Origin: Micromonospora sp. NBC_00421
Lineage (GTDB): Bacteria > Actinomycetota > Actinomycetes > Mycobacteriales > Micromonosporaceae
Assembly (NCBI RefSeq): GCF_036017915.1
Contig: NZ_CP107929.1
Location: 682,001-746,000 of the forward strand
Direction: 5' to 3'
DNA length: 64,000 nt
The notes under the pieces are model-generated. The model ran no database searches, was not told the DNA's origin, and saw nothing but the letters and a program-made list of their open reading frames with translations. Numbering within the stretch: the first letter of the stretch is position 1; each line of letters begins with the position of its first letter. The translations under genes and the position numbers were made by a program. Positions 56,795 to 64,000 of the stretch are shown in pieces.

Positions 56795-58735
56795 GTGGCT
56801 GATCCCTCGACCTACCGTCCCGCGTCCGGCACGATCCCCGAGTCCCCCGGGGTCTACCGGTTCCGTGACGGCACCGGCCGGGTGATCTACGTCGGCAAGG
56901 CGAAGAACCTGCGCAGCAGGCTCAACTCCTACTTCGGCGATCTGCTGGGTCTGCACGAGCGGACCCGGCAGATGGTCACCACCGCCGAGTCGGTCGACTG
57001 GATGACAGTCGCCACCGAGGTCGAGGCCCTGCAGCAGGAGTTCACCTGGATCAAGCAGTACGACCCCCGGTTCAACGTCCGGTACCGCGACGACAAGTCG
57101 TACCCGTACCTGGCGGTCACGCTGGACGAGGAATACCCGCGGTTGCAGGTCATGCGGGGCGCGAAGCGTAAGGGCGTGCGGTACTTCGGGCCGTACTCGC
57201 ACGCCTGGGCGATCCGCGAGACGCTCGACCTGCTGCTGCGGGTCTTCCCGGCGCGCACCTGCTCCGCCGGGGTGTTCAAGCGGGCCGGCCAGGTGGGCCG
57301 CCCGTGCCTGCTCGGCTACATCGGCAAGTGCTCCGCGCCCTGTGTGGGCACCGTCTCCGCCGACGCGCACCGGGCGATCGTCGACAACTTCTGCGAGTTC
57401 ATGGCCGGCCGCACCGACAGCATGGTGCGCCGCCTCGAACGCGAGATGACCGAGGCCAGCGAGCAGCTGGAGTTCGAGCGGGCGGCCCGGCTGCGCGACG
57501 ATGTGGCCGCGCTGCGCCGGGCCATGGAGAAGCAGACAGTGGTGCTCGGCGACGGCACCGACGCCGACGTGGTCGCCTTCGCCGACGATCCGCTGGAAGC
57601 CGCCGTGCAGGTCTTCCACGTCCGCGACGGCCGGGTACGCGGCCAGCGTGGCTGGGTGGTGGAGAAGACCGAGGAGCTGACCACCGGCGACCTGGTGCAC
57701 CACTTCTGCACCCAGGTCTACGGCGGCGAGCAGGGCGAGGCGGACGTCCCCCGGGAGCTGCTGGTCCCCGAGCTGCCGGGCGACGCCGAGGCGCTCGCCG
57801 ACTGGCTCAGCGCCCGCCGGGGCAGCCGGGTGTCGCTGCGGGTGCCCCAGCGCGGTGACAAGAGGACCCTGCTGGAGACGGTGGGCCGCAACGCCAAGGA
57901 CTCCCTGGCCCGGCACAAGCTCAAGCGGTCAGGTGACCTGACCACCCGGGGCAAGGCGCTCGACGAGATCAGCGAGGCGCTCGACATGCGCACCTCACCG
58001 CTGCGTATCGAGTGCTTCGACATCTCCCAGATCCAGGGCACCGACGTGGTGGCCAGCATGGTCGTCTTCGAGGACGGATTGCCGCGCAAGAGCGAATACC
58101 GCCGGTTCATCGTCCGGGGGGCCACCGACGACCTGTCGGCGATGTCCGAGGTGCTGCGTCGCCGTTTCGCCCGCTACCTCGACGCCCGCGCCGAGACCGG
58201 TGAGCTGGGTGAGGAGACCGCCGCCGACCCCGACCGTCCCGGCATCGACCCGACCACCGGCCGGCCCCGGAAGTTCGCCTACCCGCCGCAGTTGGTGGTG
58301 GTCGACGGCGGTGCCCCGCAGGTGGCGGCGGCGGCCCAGGCGCTGGCCGAGCTGGGTATCGACGACGTGGCGCTGTGCGGGCTGGCCAAGCGGCTGGAGG
58401 AGGTCTGGCTCCCCGACGACGAATACCCGGTCATCCTGCCGCGCACCTCCGAGGGGCTCTACCTGCTGCAACGGGTCCGGGACGAGGCGCACCGGTTCGC
58501 CATCACCTTCCACCGGCAGCGCCGCTCCAAGCGGATGACCGAATCGGCCCTGGACACCGTCCCCGGGTTGGGTGAGGTCCGCCGCAAGGCGCTGCTGCGG
58601 CATTTCGGCTCGCTCAAACGGCTCTCCGCCGCCACGGTGGAGGAGATCACCGAGGTGCCCGGGGTGGGCCGGCGCACCGCCGAGGCGATCCTCGCCGCCC
58701 TCGACGGCACCCCCGCTCCCGCCACGGCCGACTGA
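56795..58735 (+). CDS. uvrC: Excinuclease ABC subunit C
   Basis: The GTG at 56795 ([20 protein letters not shown]) gives 646 residues. GIY-YIG domain ([29 protein letters not shown]), Cys region ([13 protein letters not shown]), UvrB-binding UVR motif ([17 protein letters not shown]), RNase H-like endonuclease ([29 protein letters not shown]) and tandem HhH motifs ([31 protein letters not shown]). It cuts both sides of a lesion after UvrAB. It starts 10 bp after the phosphodiesterase gene. Confidence 0.96.
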   Translation: MADPSTYRPASGTIPESPGVYRFRDGTGRVIYVGKAKNLRSRLNSYFGDLLGLHERTRQMVTTAESVDWMTVATEVEALQQEFTWIKQYDPRFNVRYRDDKSYPYLAVTLDEEYPRLQVMRGAKRKGVRYFGPYSHAWAIRETLDLLLRVFPARTCSAGVFKRAGQVGRPCLLGYIGKCSAPCVGTVSADAHRAIVDNFCEFMAGRTDSMVRRLEREMTEASEQLEFERAARLRDDVAALRRAMEKQTVVLGDGTDADVVAFADDPLEAAVQVFHVRDGRVRGQRGWVVEKTEELTTGDLVHHFCTQVYGGEQGEADVPRELLVPELPGDAEALADWLSARRGSRVSLRVPQRGDKRTLLETVGRNAKDSLARHKLKRSGDLTTRGKALDEISEALDMRTSPLRIECFDISQIQGTDVVASMVVFEDGLPRKSEYRRFIVRGATDDLSAMSEVLRRRFARYLDARAETGELGEETAADPDRPGIDPTTGRPRKFAYPPQLVVVDGGAPQVAAAAQALAELGIDDVALCGLAKRLEEVWLPDDEYPVILPRTSEGLYLLQRVRDEAHRFAITFHRQRRSKRMTESALDTVPGLGEVRRKALLRHFGSLKRLSAATVEEITEVPGVGRRTAEAILAALDGTPAPATAD

Positions 58736-58803
58736 TCCCGCCCGCTCGCCGGATCGGCCGGGGCAGGGAGCTCGATCCGTTCTATCGGGTGGGAGCGGTG
58801 CGG

Positions 58804-60648
58804 TCAGGGTTGGTCGGCGAGGACGGTGAGGATGGACTCGCCGTACTTGGCCAGCTTGTTCTCGCCGACGCCGCTGATCCGGGACAGCTCGGCCAACGAG
58901 GCGGGGGCGTCGGTGGCGATCTGCCGCAACGTCGCGTCGTGGAAGATCACGTACGCTGGCACGCCCTGTTCCTTGGCGGTGGCCCCCCGCCAGGCGCGCA
59001 GCCGCTCGAACAGCGACCCGGCCGCCGGGGAGAGTTCCGCGACCACGGTGGCTGCGCCGCGTGGCTTCGCCGACCGGGTCGAGGCCACCTTCTCCGGCTC
59101 CCGGCGCATGGTGACCGTGCGGCGGCGGGCCAGCACCTCCGCGCTGGCCTCGGTGAGCGCCAGCGTGCCGTAGTCGCCCTCGACCGCCAACAGCCCCTCG
59201 GCGAGCAGCTGCCGGACCACCCCGCGCCACTCCGCCTCGCGTAGCTCGGTGCCGATGCCGAAGGTGCTCAGCGCGTCGTGGCCGTACTGGCTGATCTTGT
59301 CGTTATGCTTGCCGATCAGGATGTCCACGCAGTGCCCCGCGCCGAAGCGCTGGTTGCGTTCCCGGTCGAGCCGGTAGACGGTGGAGAGCAGCTTCTGCGC
59401 GGCCACCGTGCCGTCCCAGGTCTCCGGCGGGGTCAGGCAGGTGTCGCAGTTGCCGCAGTCGGCCGTGCCGGGCTGACCGAAGTATTCGAGCAGTTGCACC
59501 CGGCGGCAGCGGACCGTCTCGCAGAGCGCCAGCATGGCGTCCAGGTGGGTGGCGAGGTTACGCCGGTGGGCCAGGTCGCCGTCGGACGTCTCGATCATCT
59601 TGCGCTGCTGCACCACGTCCTGGAGGCCGTAGGCGAGCCACGCCGTCGACGGCAGCCCGTCCCGGCCGGCCCGCCCGGTCTCCTGGTAGTAGCCCTCGAC
59701 CGACTTGGGCAGGTCGAGGTGGGCCACGAAGCGGACGTCCGGCTTGTCGATGCCCATCCCGAAGGCGATCGTGGCGACCATGACCAGGCCGTCCTCCCGC
59801 AGGAAACGCTGCTGGTTGGCGGCGCGGGTGCCCGAGTCCAGGCCGGCGTGGTAGGGCAGCGCGGCGACCCCGTTGGCGACCAGGAACTCGGCCGTCTTGT
59901 CCACCGAGGCCCGGGACAGGCAGTAGACGATGCCGGCGTCGCCCGGGTGCTCGTCGCGCAGCAGGGCCAGCAGCTGCTTGCGGGGCTCCTTCTTGGGCAC
60001 GATCCGGTACTGGATGTTGGGCCGGTCGAAGCTGGCCACGAAGTGCTTCGCCTCGGTGAGCTGGAGCCGGGTGGCGATCTCGGCCCGGGTGGCGCTGGTG
60101 GCGGTCGCGGTCAACGCGATCCGGGGCACCGCCGGCCACCGCTCGTGCAGCATCGACAGGGCCAGGTAGTCGGGGCGGAAGTCGTGCCCCCACTGGGACA
60201 CGCAGTGCGCCTCGTCGATGGCGAACAGACCGATGCGGCCCCGGTCGAGCAGTTGCTGCACGCCCCGGGTGCCCAGCGCCTCGGGGGCCAGGTAGAGCAG
60301 GTCAAGCTCACCGGCGACGAACGCCTGCTCGACCGTGCGCCGGGCGGCGTAGTCCTGCGTCGAGTTGAGGAAGCCCGCGCGTACGCCGACCGCGGTCAGC
60401 GCGTCGACCTGGTCCTGCATGAGGGCGATCAGCGGGGAGACGACCACCGCGACGCCGTCCCGGACCAGGGCCGGGACCTGGTAACACAGCGACTTGCCGC
60501 CACCGGTGGGCATCAGCACCAGGGCGTCCCCGCCGGCCACCACGTGCTCGATGATCTCCTGCTGGAAGCCCCGGAAGGCGTCGTAGCCGAAGACCCGGCG
60601 GAGCACGTCGAGGGCGTCGGAGGCGCGCAGCTCGGTGGGGGAGACCAT
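58804..60648 (-). CDS. recQ: ATP-dependent DNA helicase RecQ
   Basis: 614 residues. SF2 helicase motifs: [41 protein letters not shown], and [10 protein letters not shown]. An RQC region follows with zinc Cys (CETVRCRR ... DCGNCDTC), then a winged helix and a C-terminal HRDC domain ([26 protein letters not shown]). It unwinds recombination and replication intermediates. It is convergent with uvrC; the 68-bp gap shows no strong hairpin. Confidence 0.96.
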   Translation of the reverse strand: MVSPTELRASDALDVLRRVFGYDAFRGFQQEIIEHVVAGGDALVLMPTGGGKSLCYQVPALVRDGVAVVVSPLIALMQDQVDALTAVGVRAGFLNSTQDYAARRTVEQAFVAGELDLLYLAPEALGTRGVQQLLDRGRIGLFAIDEAHCVSQWGHDFRPDYLALSMLHERWPAVPRIALTATATSATRAEIATRLQLTEAKHFVASFDRPNIQYRIVPKKEPRKQLLALLRDEHPGDAGIVYCLSRASVDKTAEFLVANGVAALPYHAGLDSGTRAANQQRFLREDGLVMVATIAFGMGIDKPDVRFVAHLDLPKSVEGYYQETGRAGRDGLPSTAWLAYGLQDVVQQRKMIETSDGDLAHRRNLATHLDAMLALCETVRCRRVQLLEYFGQPGTADCGNCDTCLTPPETWDGTVAAQKLLSTVYRLDRERNQRFGAGHCVDILIGKHNDKISQYGHDALSTFGIGTELREAEWRGVVRQLLAEGLLAVEGDYGTLALTEASAEVLARRRTVTMRREPEKVASTRSAKPRGAATVVAELSPAAGSLFERLRAWRGATAKEQGVPAYVIFHDATLRQIATDAPASLAELSRISGVGENKLAKYGESILTVLADQP

Positions 60649-61035
60649 CCGGGGAGTCTACGAGCCCGCCCCGACAACGCCGTCCACGACGCCCCCTGGA
60701 CCCGTCCCGCCCGCCCCGCAGCCTCACCCGTCGCCCTGAGTCGTCCCCTCGCCGGAGCCACCCGTTGCCCGGCACCGTCACCCGGAGCTGTCCCCCTCGC
60801 CCCAGCAGGGTCCGCCGAGGCCGGCCGCGCTGTGGAAGCCGGGGTGACCGGTGACGTCCATGCGGACCTCGCCGTCGGGGCCGATCCGGCCGCAGAAGAC
60901 CGGCTCGACGTGGTTCCAGGCATCGGCCCGGAACAGCAGCGTCGGTCTGCGGCGGGGCCTGCACGGCTGACCCGTTCGCCGGGCAGCCCCCGCCCTGATG
61001 CCGGCGGCGTCACCCATACCCGGTTAGATGGCCGG
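60649..61035. other. 387-bp intergenic region with coding-like remnant
   Basis: The gap upstream of recQ holds the possible minus-strand fragment described separately. The remaining ~130 bp beside recQ are C-rich, with no motif I can support. No strong promoter could be picked for either recQ or the SWIM-like gene. Confidence 0.5.
60778..61017 (-). CDS. Possible small protein or gene remnant
   Basis: From codon ~26 (LLFRADAWNHVEPVFCGRIG, then a PDGEVRMDVTGHPGFH stretch) this frame shows the very high third-position GC of host genes and a plausible folded sequence. The first ~25 codons look like noise and there is no good Shine-Dalgarno. It may be the 3' end of a degraded gene or a short real gene with a downstream start. 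Confidence 0.38.
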   Translation of the reverse strand: MGDAAGIRAGAARRTGQPCRPRRRPTLLFRADAWNHVEPVFCGRIGPDGEVRMDVTGHPGFHSAAGLGGPCWGEGDSSG

Positions 61036-61935
61036 ATGGCGGTACGCATCGACATCGAAGCGCTCCGGGACGAGGCCGGGTCTGTGGCCTGCGCGGAAGC
61101 GGACAAGCTCCGGGCAGCCGGTCAGCCGACGGAGATCGTGGCGGTCGGCGGGGGAGCCTCCTGCGTGATCCGGGAAACCGGGCAACCGCCGTACGAGGTC
61201 TGGGTGGGGGTGACGGCGGACGGCTTCACCGTCGAGTGCGACTGCCCAGCCGGTGCGGAGGTGTGCGGGTACGCGGTGGCCCTCACCGCCGCTGCCCTGG
61301 AAGACGGATTCTCGTGGTCCTCGGCGGCCACCCCGCCGTCGGCTGTGGAAGTCGATCCCAGGCTCACCGAGCTGGTCGAACTCGCGCGCGGCATCCCCGC
61401 CCGCCGGCTGGCCGCGCTGGTCGCCGAGTGGGCCGCCACGGATCGCGTGCTGGAGCACAGGTTGCGGGCGCACGCCGGCCAGCTCGCGCCCCTCACCGCC
61501 GCCGAGTCGGACGACATCCGGCGGACGATCGACAGCCTGGCCCGCGAGGCGACCAGCGGCGACCGGTGGGACCTGCACGACGTGGAGAAGGCCGGCCGGG
61601 CCATCGTCGAGGAGGTCGAGGTGCTCGCCCAACGGCCGCCGACCCAGGAGACGCTGGTGCTGGTCGAGCGGGCCGCCCGCGCCTGGGACGGGCTCGCGGG
61701 CTACCTCTGGGACGCCTGGGAGACGTACGAGGAGGAGCCGGCCGAGATCGGCGGCGCGTTGCGGGCGGTCCACGTCCAGCTCTGTGAGCAGGTGCGGCCG
61801 GACCCCGACCAACTGGCCGCCCGACTGGCGGAGGTCATCGGGGCGGCCGAGGTCGACTCCTGCCTCGACGAGCCGGGGGACTACCTCGGCGTGCTCGGTC
61901 GTGACCGGGTCAAGGCGCTGCGCAACCGCCGCTGA
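61036..61935 (+). CDS. SWIM-zinc-finger-like protein
   Basis: The ATG at 61036 (MAVRIDIEALRDEAGSVACA) gives 299 residues. The N-terminal ~90 residues follow the SWIM layout, with CDCPAGAEVCGYAVALTAAAL. The pattern is C68-x-C70 ... C77-x-Y79, so the normally final His is Tyr and zinc binding may be weakened. The rest is helical (LAALVAEWAATDRVLEHRLR, RAARAWDGLAGYLWDAWETY), as in actinobacterial SWIM proteins of unknown function. The upstream extension of the open frame is antisense to recQ and rejected. Confidence 0.8.
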   Translation: MAVRIDIEALRDEAGSVACAEADKLRAAGQPTEIVAVGGGASCVIRETGQPPYEVWVGVTADGFTVECDCPAGAEVCGYAVALTAAALEDGFSWSSAATPPSAVEVDPRLTELVELARGIPARRLAALVAEWAATDRVLEHRLRAHAGQLAPLTAAESDDIRRTIDSLAREATSGDRWDLHDVEKAGRAIVEEVEVLAQRPPTQETLVLVERAARAWDGLAGYLWDAWETYEEEPAEIGGALRAVHVQLCEQVRPDPDQLAARLAEVIGAAEVDSCLDEPGDYLGVLGRDRVKALRNRR

Positions 61936-61978
61936 CGGTCGTGACCCTGTCGCCTTCGAGCGGCGGCACTTCTCTCGG

Positions 61979-62028
61979 AGACTGGTATGCCTGTCCGGCA
62001 TATTTATGCCGGACAGGCATACCAGTCT
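61979..62028. repeat. Perfect 24-bp-arm palindrome (2-nt centre)
   Basis: Positions 61979-62002 are exactly complementary to 62005-62028, with TT at the centre. It has a TATGCC...GGCATA sub-symmetry inside each arm. It is AT-richer than its surroundings and lies in the 260-bp gap between the SWIM-like gene and rapZ. It could be a bidirectional terminator without a T-tract, a protein-binding site, or the remnant of a small mobile repeat. Confidence 0.88.
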
Positions 62029-62195
62029 GCGCGGAACAACGCCCGGGTGCCGGTCGACCGCCGGGCCGCACCCGTCGGGCGACCCGCCGCCGGGCGTGCG
62101 GGGATCGACGTCGCCGACCGGGATAGAGTCGTCGACTGACCCTGTGCGGCACGGGACCCATCGGGGCTCGCCGCCACGGAATCGGGAGCGGTGGG

Positions 62196-63104
62196 ATGAG
62201 CGAGGCGCGGACAGTCGGCGGGCACGTCGAGGGCACGGCCGAGTCGGAGACCACGCTGGTGGTGGTCACCGGCCTGTCCGGTGGTGGCCGCAGCACGGTG
62301 GCCCGCGCCCTGGAGAACGTCGGCTACTACGTCGTGGACAACCTGCCGCAGGCGCTGATGCTGGACATGGCCGAGCTGGCGGTCAAGGCCGGCGGCGCGG
62401 CCCGGCGTACCGCGATGGTGCTGGACGTGCGGTCGCGGGCCTTCTCCACCGACCTGGCCGGGGCGATCCGGGAGCTGAAGGACCGGGGTTTCTCGCCCCG
62501 GGTGGTCTTCGTCGACGCCGACGACGAGGTGCTGATCAGGCGGTTCGAGAGCGTCCGCCGGTCGCACCCGTTGCAGGGCGAGGGGCGGCTGGCCGACGGC
62601 ATCGCCGTCGAGCGGGCCCTGCTGGAGGAGGCCCGGGACCAGGCCGATGTGATCATCGACACCAGCCACCTCAACGTCAACCAGCTCCGCCGCCGGGTCG
62701 AGGAGCTGTTCGGCGGGGAGGACGCCCGTCGGCTGCGGCTGACCGTGCTCTCCTTCGGCTTCAAGTACGGCCTGCCGCCGGACGCCGATTTCGTGCTCGA
62801 CGCCCGCTTCCTGCCGAATCCGTACTGGGTGCCGGAGCTGCGGGAACACACCGGTCGGGAGGCGGCGGTCAGCGCGTACGTGCTGGGGCAGGAGGGCGCG
62901 GACGCCTTCGTCGCCTCGTACGCCGACCTGGTCAACGCCACCACCGCCGGGTTCGAGCGGGAGGGCAAGCGTTACCTGACGGTGGCCGTCGGCTGCACCG
63001 GCGGCAAGCACCGCAGCGTGGCCATCGCCGAGGAGTTGGCCGAGCGGCTGCGCCAGTCGGGGTTGGCGGCCAACGCGCAGCACCGGGACCTGGGGCGGGA
63101 ATGA
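62196..63104 (+). CDS. rapZ: RNase adapter / nucleotide-binding protein RapZ
   Basis: 302 residues. P-loop GLSGGGRST, the LDVRSRAF strand, ESVRRSHPL and a C-terminal domain with LTVLSFGFKYGLPPDADFVLDARFLPNPYW and CTGGKHRSVAIAEELA are all RapZ/YvcJ signatures. In Gram-negatives RapZ directs small-RNA decay; in actinobacteria the role is less clear. The product overlaps the next gene (ATGA), forming the conserved rapZ-yvcK(-whiA) cluster. Confidence 0.95.
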   Translation: MSEARTVGGHVEGTAESETTLVVVTGLSGGGRSTVARALENVGYYVVDNLPQALMLDMAELAVKAGGAARRTAMVLDVRSRAFSTDLAGAIRELKDRGFSPRVVFVDADDEVLIRRFESVRRSHPLQGEGRLADGIAVERALLEEARDQADVIIDTSHLNVNQLRRRVEELFGGEDARRLRLTVLSFGFKYGLPPDADFVLDARFLPNPYWVPELREHTGREAAVSAYVLGQEGADAFVASYADLVNATTAGFEREGKRYLTVAVGCTGGKHRSVAIAEELAERLRQSGLAANAQHRDLGRE

Positions 63105-64000
63105 CGGCCAGGACGGTGGTCGCCTTCGGTGGGGGGCACGGCCTGTCGGCCTCGCTGCGGGCGCTGCGGCACTGCGCCGGGGAACTGGACCTCGACATCA
63201 CCGCCGTGGTCACCGTCGGCGACGACGGCGGTTCCAGCGGCCGGTTACGCCGCGAACGTGGCGGCCTGCCCCCGGGTGACCTGCGGCAGGCCCTGGTCGC
63301 GCTGGCCGGGGACCATCCGGCCACCCGACGCAGCGCCGGGCTGTTCCAGCACCGGTTCGCCGGGGACACCCGGGACGGGCTGGCCGGGCACGCGGTGGGC
63401 AACCTGGTGCTCTGCGGCCTGATGGAGCAGCTCGGCGACCCGGTCGCCGCGCTGGCACACGCCGGGGCGATGCTCGGCGCGGTCGGCCGGGTGCTGCCGA
63501 TGTCGGCCCAGCCGGTGGACATCGAGGCCCGGGTCCGCGGCGTCGACCCGGCCCACCCCGACGAGGTACGCACCGTGCGCGGCCAGCATCAGGTGGCGGT
63601 GACCACAGGCACGGTGGAGGCGCTGCGGCTGACCCCGGACACCCCGGTGGCCTGCGCGGAGGCGGTGGCCGCCGTGGGCGACGCGGACTGGCTGATCTTC
63701 GGCCCGGGTAGCTGGTACACCAGCGTACTGCCGCACCTGCTGGTGCCGGGGCTGGCCGAGGCGATCGTGACCAGCCCGGCCCGGCGGCTGGTCACCCTCA
63801 ACCTGGCCGCCGAGCAGGAGACCCTGGGCCTCTCGGTGGCCGACCACCTGGCCGCGCTGCGTTGGTACCTTCCGCAGCTCACCGTGGACTACGTGGTGGC
63901 CGACTCCAAGGCGGTGGGTGACCCGGAACCGGTCGGGCGTGCGGCAGAATCGCTTGGTGCCCGGTTGGTCCTCGCCCCGGTCGCCGTCGACGACGGCACG
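63101..64000 (+). CDS. yvcK: YvcK/CofD-like gluconeogenesis factor (partial)
   Basis: The ATG at 63101 overlaps the rapZ stop; 300 codons are present before the window ends. VVAFGGGHGLSASLRALR and TVGDDGGSSGRLR match the nucleotide-sugar-binding signature of YvcK, followed by PPGDLRQALVALA, HAVGNLVL and FGPGSWYTSVLPHLLVPG. YvcK proteins bind UDP-sugars and affect cell-wall and carbon metabolism. The neighbour to the right is expected to be whiA. Confidence 0.94.
   Translation, partial: MTARTVVAFGGGHGLSASLRALRHCAGELDLDITAVVTVGDDGGSSGRLRRERGGLPPGDLRQALVALAGDHPATRRSAGLFQHRFAGDTRDGLAGHAVGNLVLCGLMEQLGDPVAALAHAGAMLGAVGRVLPMSAQPVDIEARVRGVDPAHPDEVRTVRGQHQVAVTTGTVEALRLTPDTPVACAEAVAAVGDADWLIFGPGSWYTSVLPHLLVPGLAEAIVTSPARRLVTLNLAAEQETLGLSVADHLAALRWYLPQLTVDYVVADSKAVGDPEPVGRAAESLGARLVLAPVAVDDGT

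Noticed and set aside
59278..61035. Upstream extension of the SWIM-like frame
   Set aside because: It lies antisense to recQ with shadow composition. The start at 61036 begins a sensible SWIM-type protein.

Overview
The window is actinobacterial, high-GC DNA. The right-hand third carries a chromosomal block typical of Micromonosporaceae: rsgA, uvrA, a Rieske lipoprotein, uvrC, recQ, then rapZ and the yvcK-type gene. I infer Micromonospora or a close relative from this gene order and from the mycothiol-dependent enzyme. Positions 1 to about 45,366 are the larger part of an integrated siphovirus-type prophage. It enters the window from the left; its lysis and integrase genes are not visible and presumably lie further left.

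Prophage late region (1-12,734, minus strand, read right to left): small and large terminase, a free-standing endonuclease VII-type HNH gene with its own promoter, a portal-MuF fusion, two small proteins, a capsid protease/scaffold carrying a 2H-phosphoesterase domain, a decoration protein, the HK97-fold major capsid protein, head/tail proteins, and a tail protein with a PhoD-like metallophosphatase domain cut by the window edge. A plus-strand lipoprotein gene sits beside the terminase and is probably expressed in the lysogen.

Prophage early region (44,718 down to 12,878, minus strand): about 67 mostly tiny genes, nearly all joined by ATGA, GTGA or TGATG overlaps, so probably one long translationally coupled operon. 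In transcription order it carries an HTH regulator, a KilAC antirepressor, a C5 DNA methyltransferase, a block of small membrane proteins, YqaJ exonuclease and RecT, nucleases, DUF5131, DUF4326 and WhiB proteins, dCTP deaminase, a sliding clamp, SSB, a replication initiator, a primase/helicase, and many zinc-ribbon microproteins. Three plus-strand genes interrupt the minus-strand block: the lipoprotein, a Phd-like antitoxin with a palindromic operator, and an HTH gene preceded by GTTGCAA repeats with a 13-bp period.

Lysogeny switch (44,713-45,359): a CI-like repressor and a Cro-like gene diverge. Both promoters appear leaderless, and three TGTCA-type inverted repeats are placed as expected for operators. 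The repressor gene ends 7 bp from the host MBL-fold gene, so the right attachment site must lie close to 45,360.

Host region (45,367-64,000): MBL-fold hydrolase and maleylpyruvate-isomerase-family enzyme (minus); rsgA, uvrA and a Rieske protein (plus); a secreted penicillin-acylase-family enzyme with a discoidin domain diverging from a secreted phosphodiesterase with a jacalin-like domain; uvrC; recQ; a SWIM-like protein; a 24-bp-arm perfect palindrome; rapZ; and the start of yvcK. No tRNA, rRNA, CRISPR array or insertion sequence was recognised.
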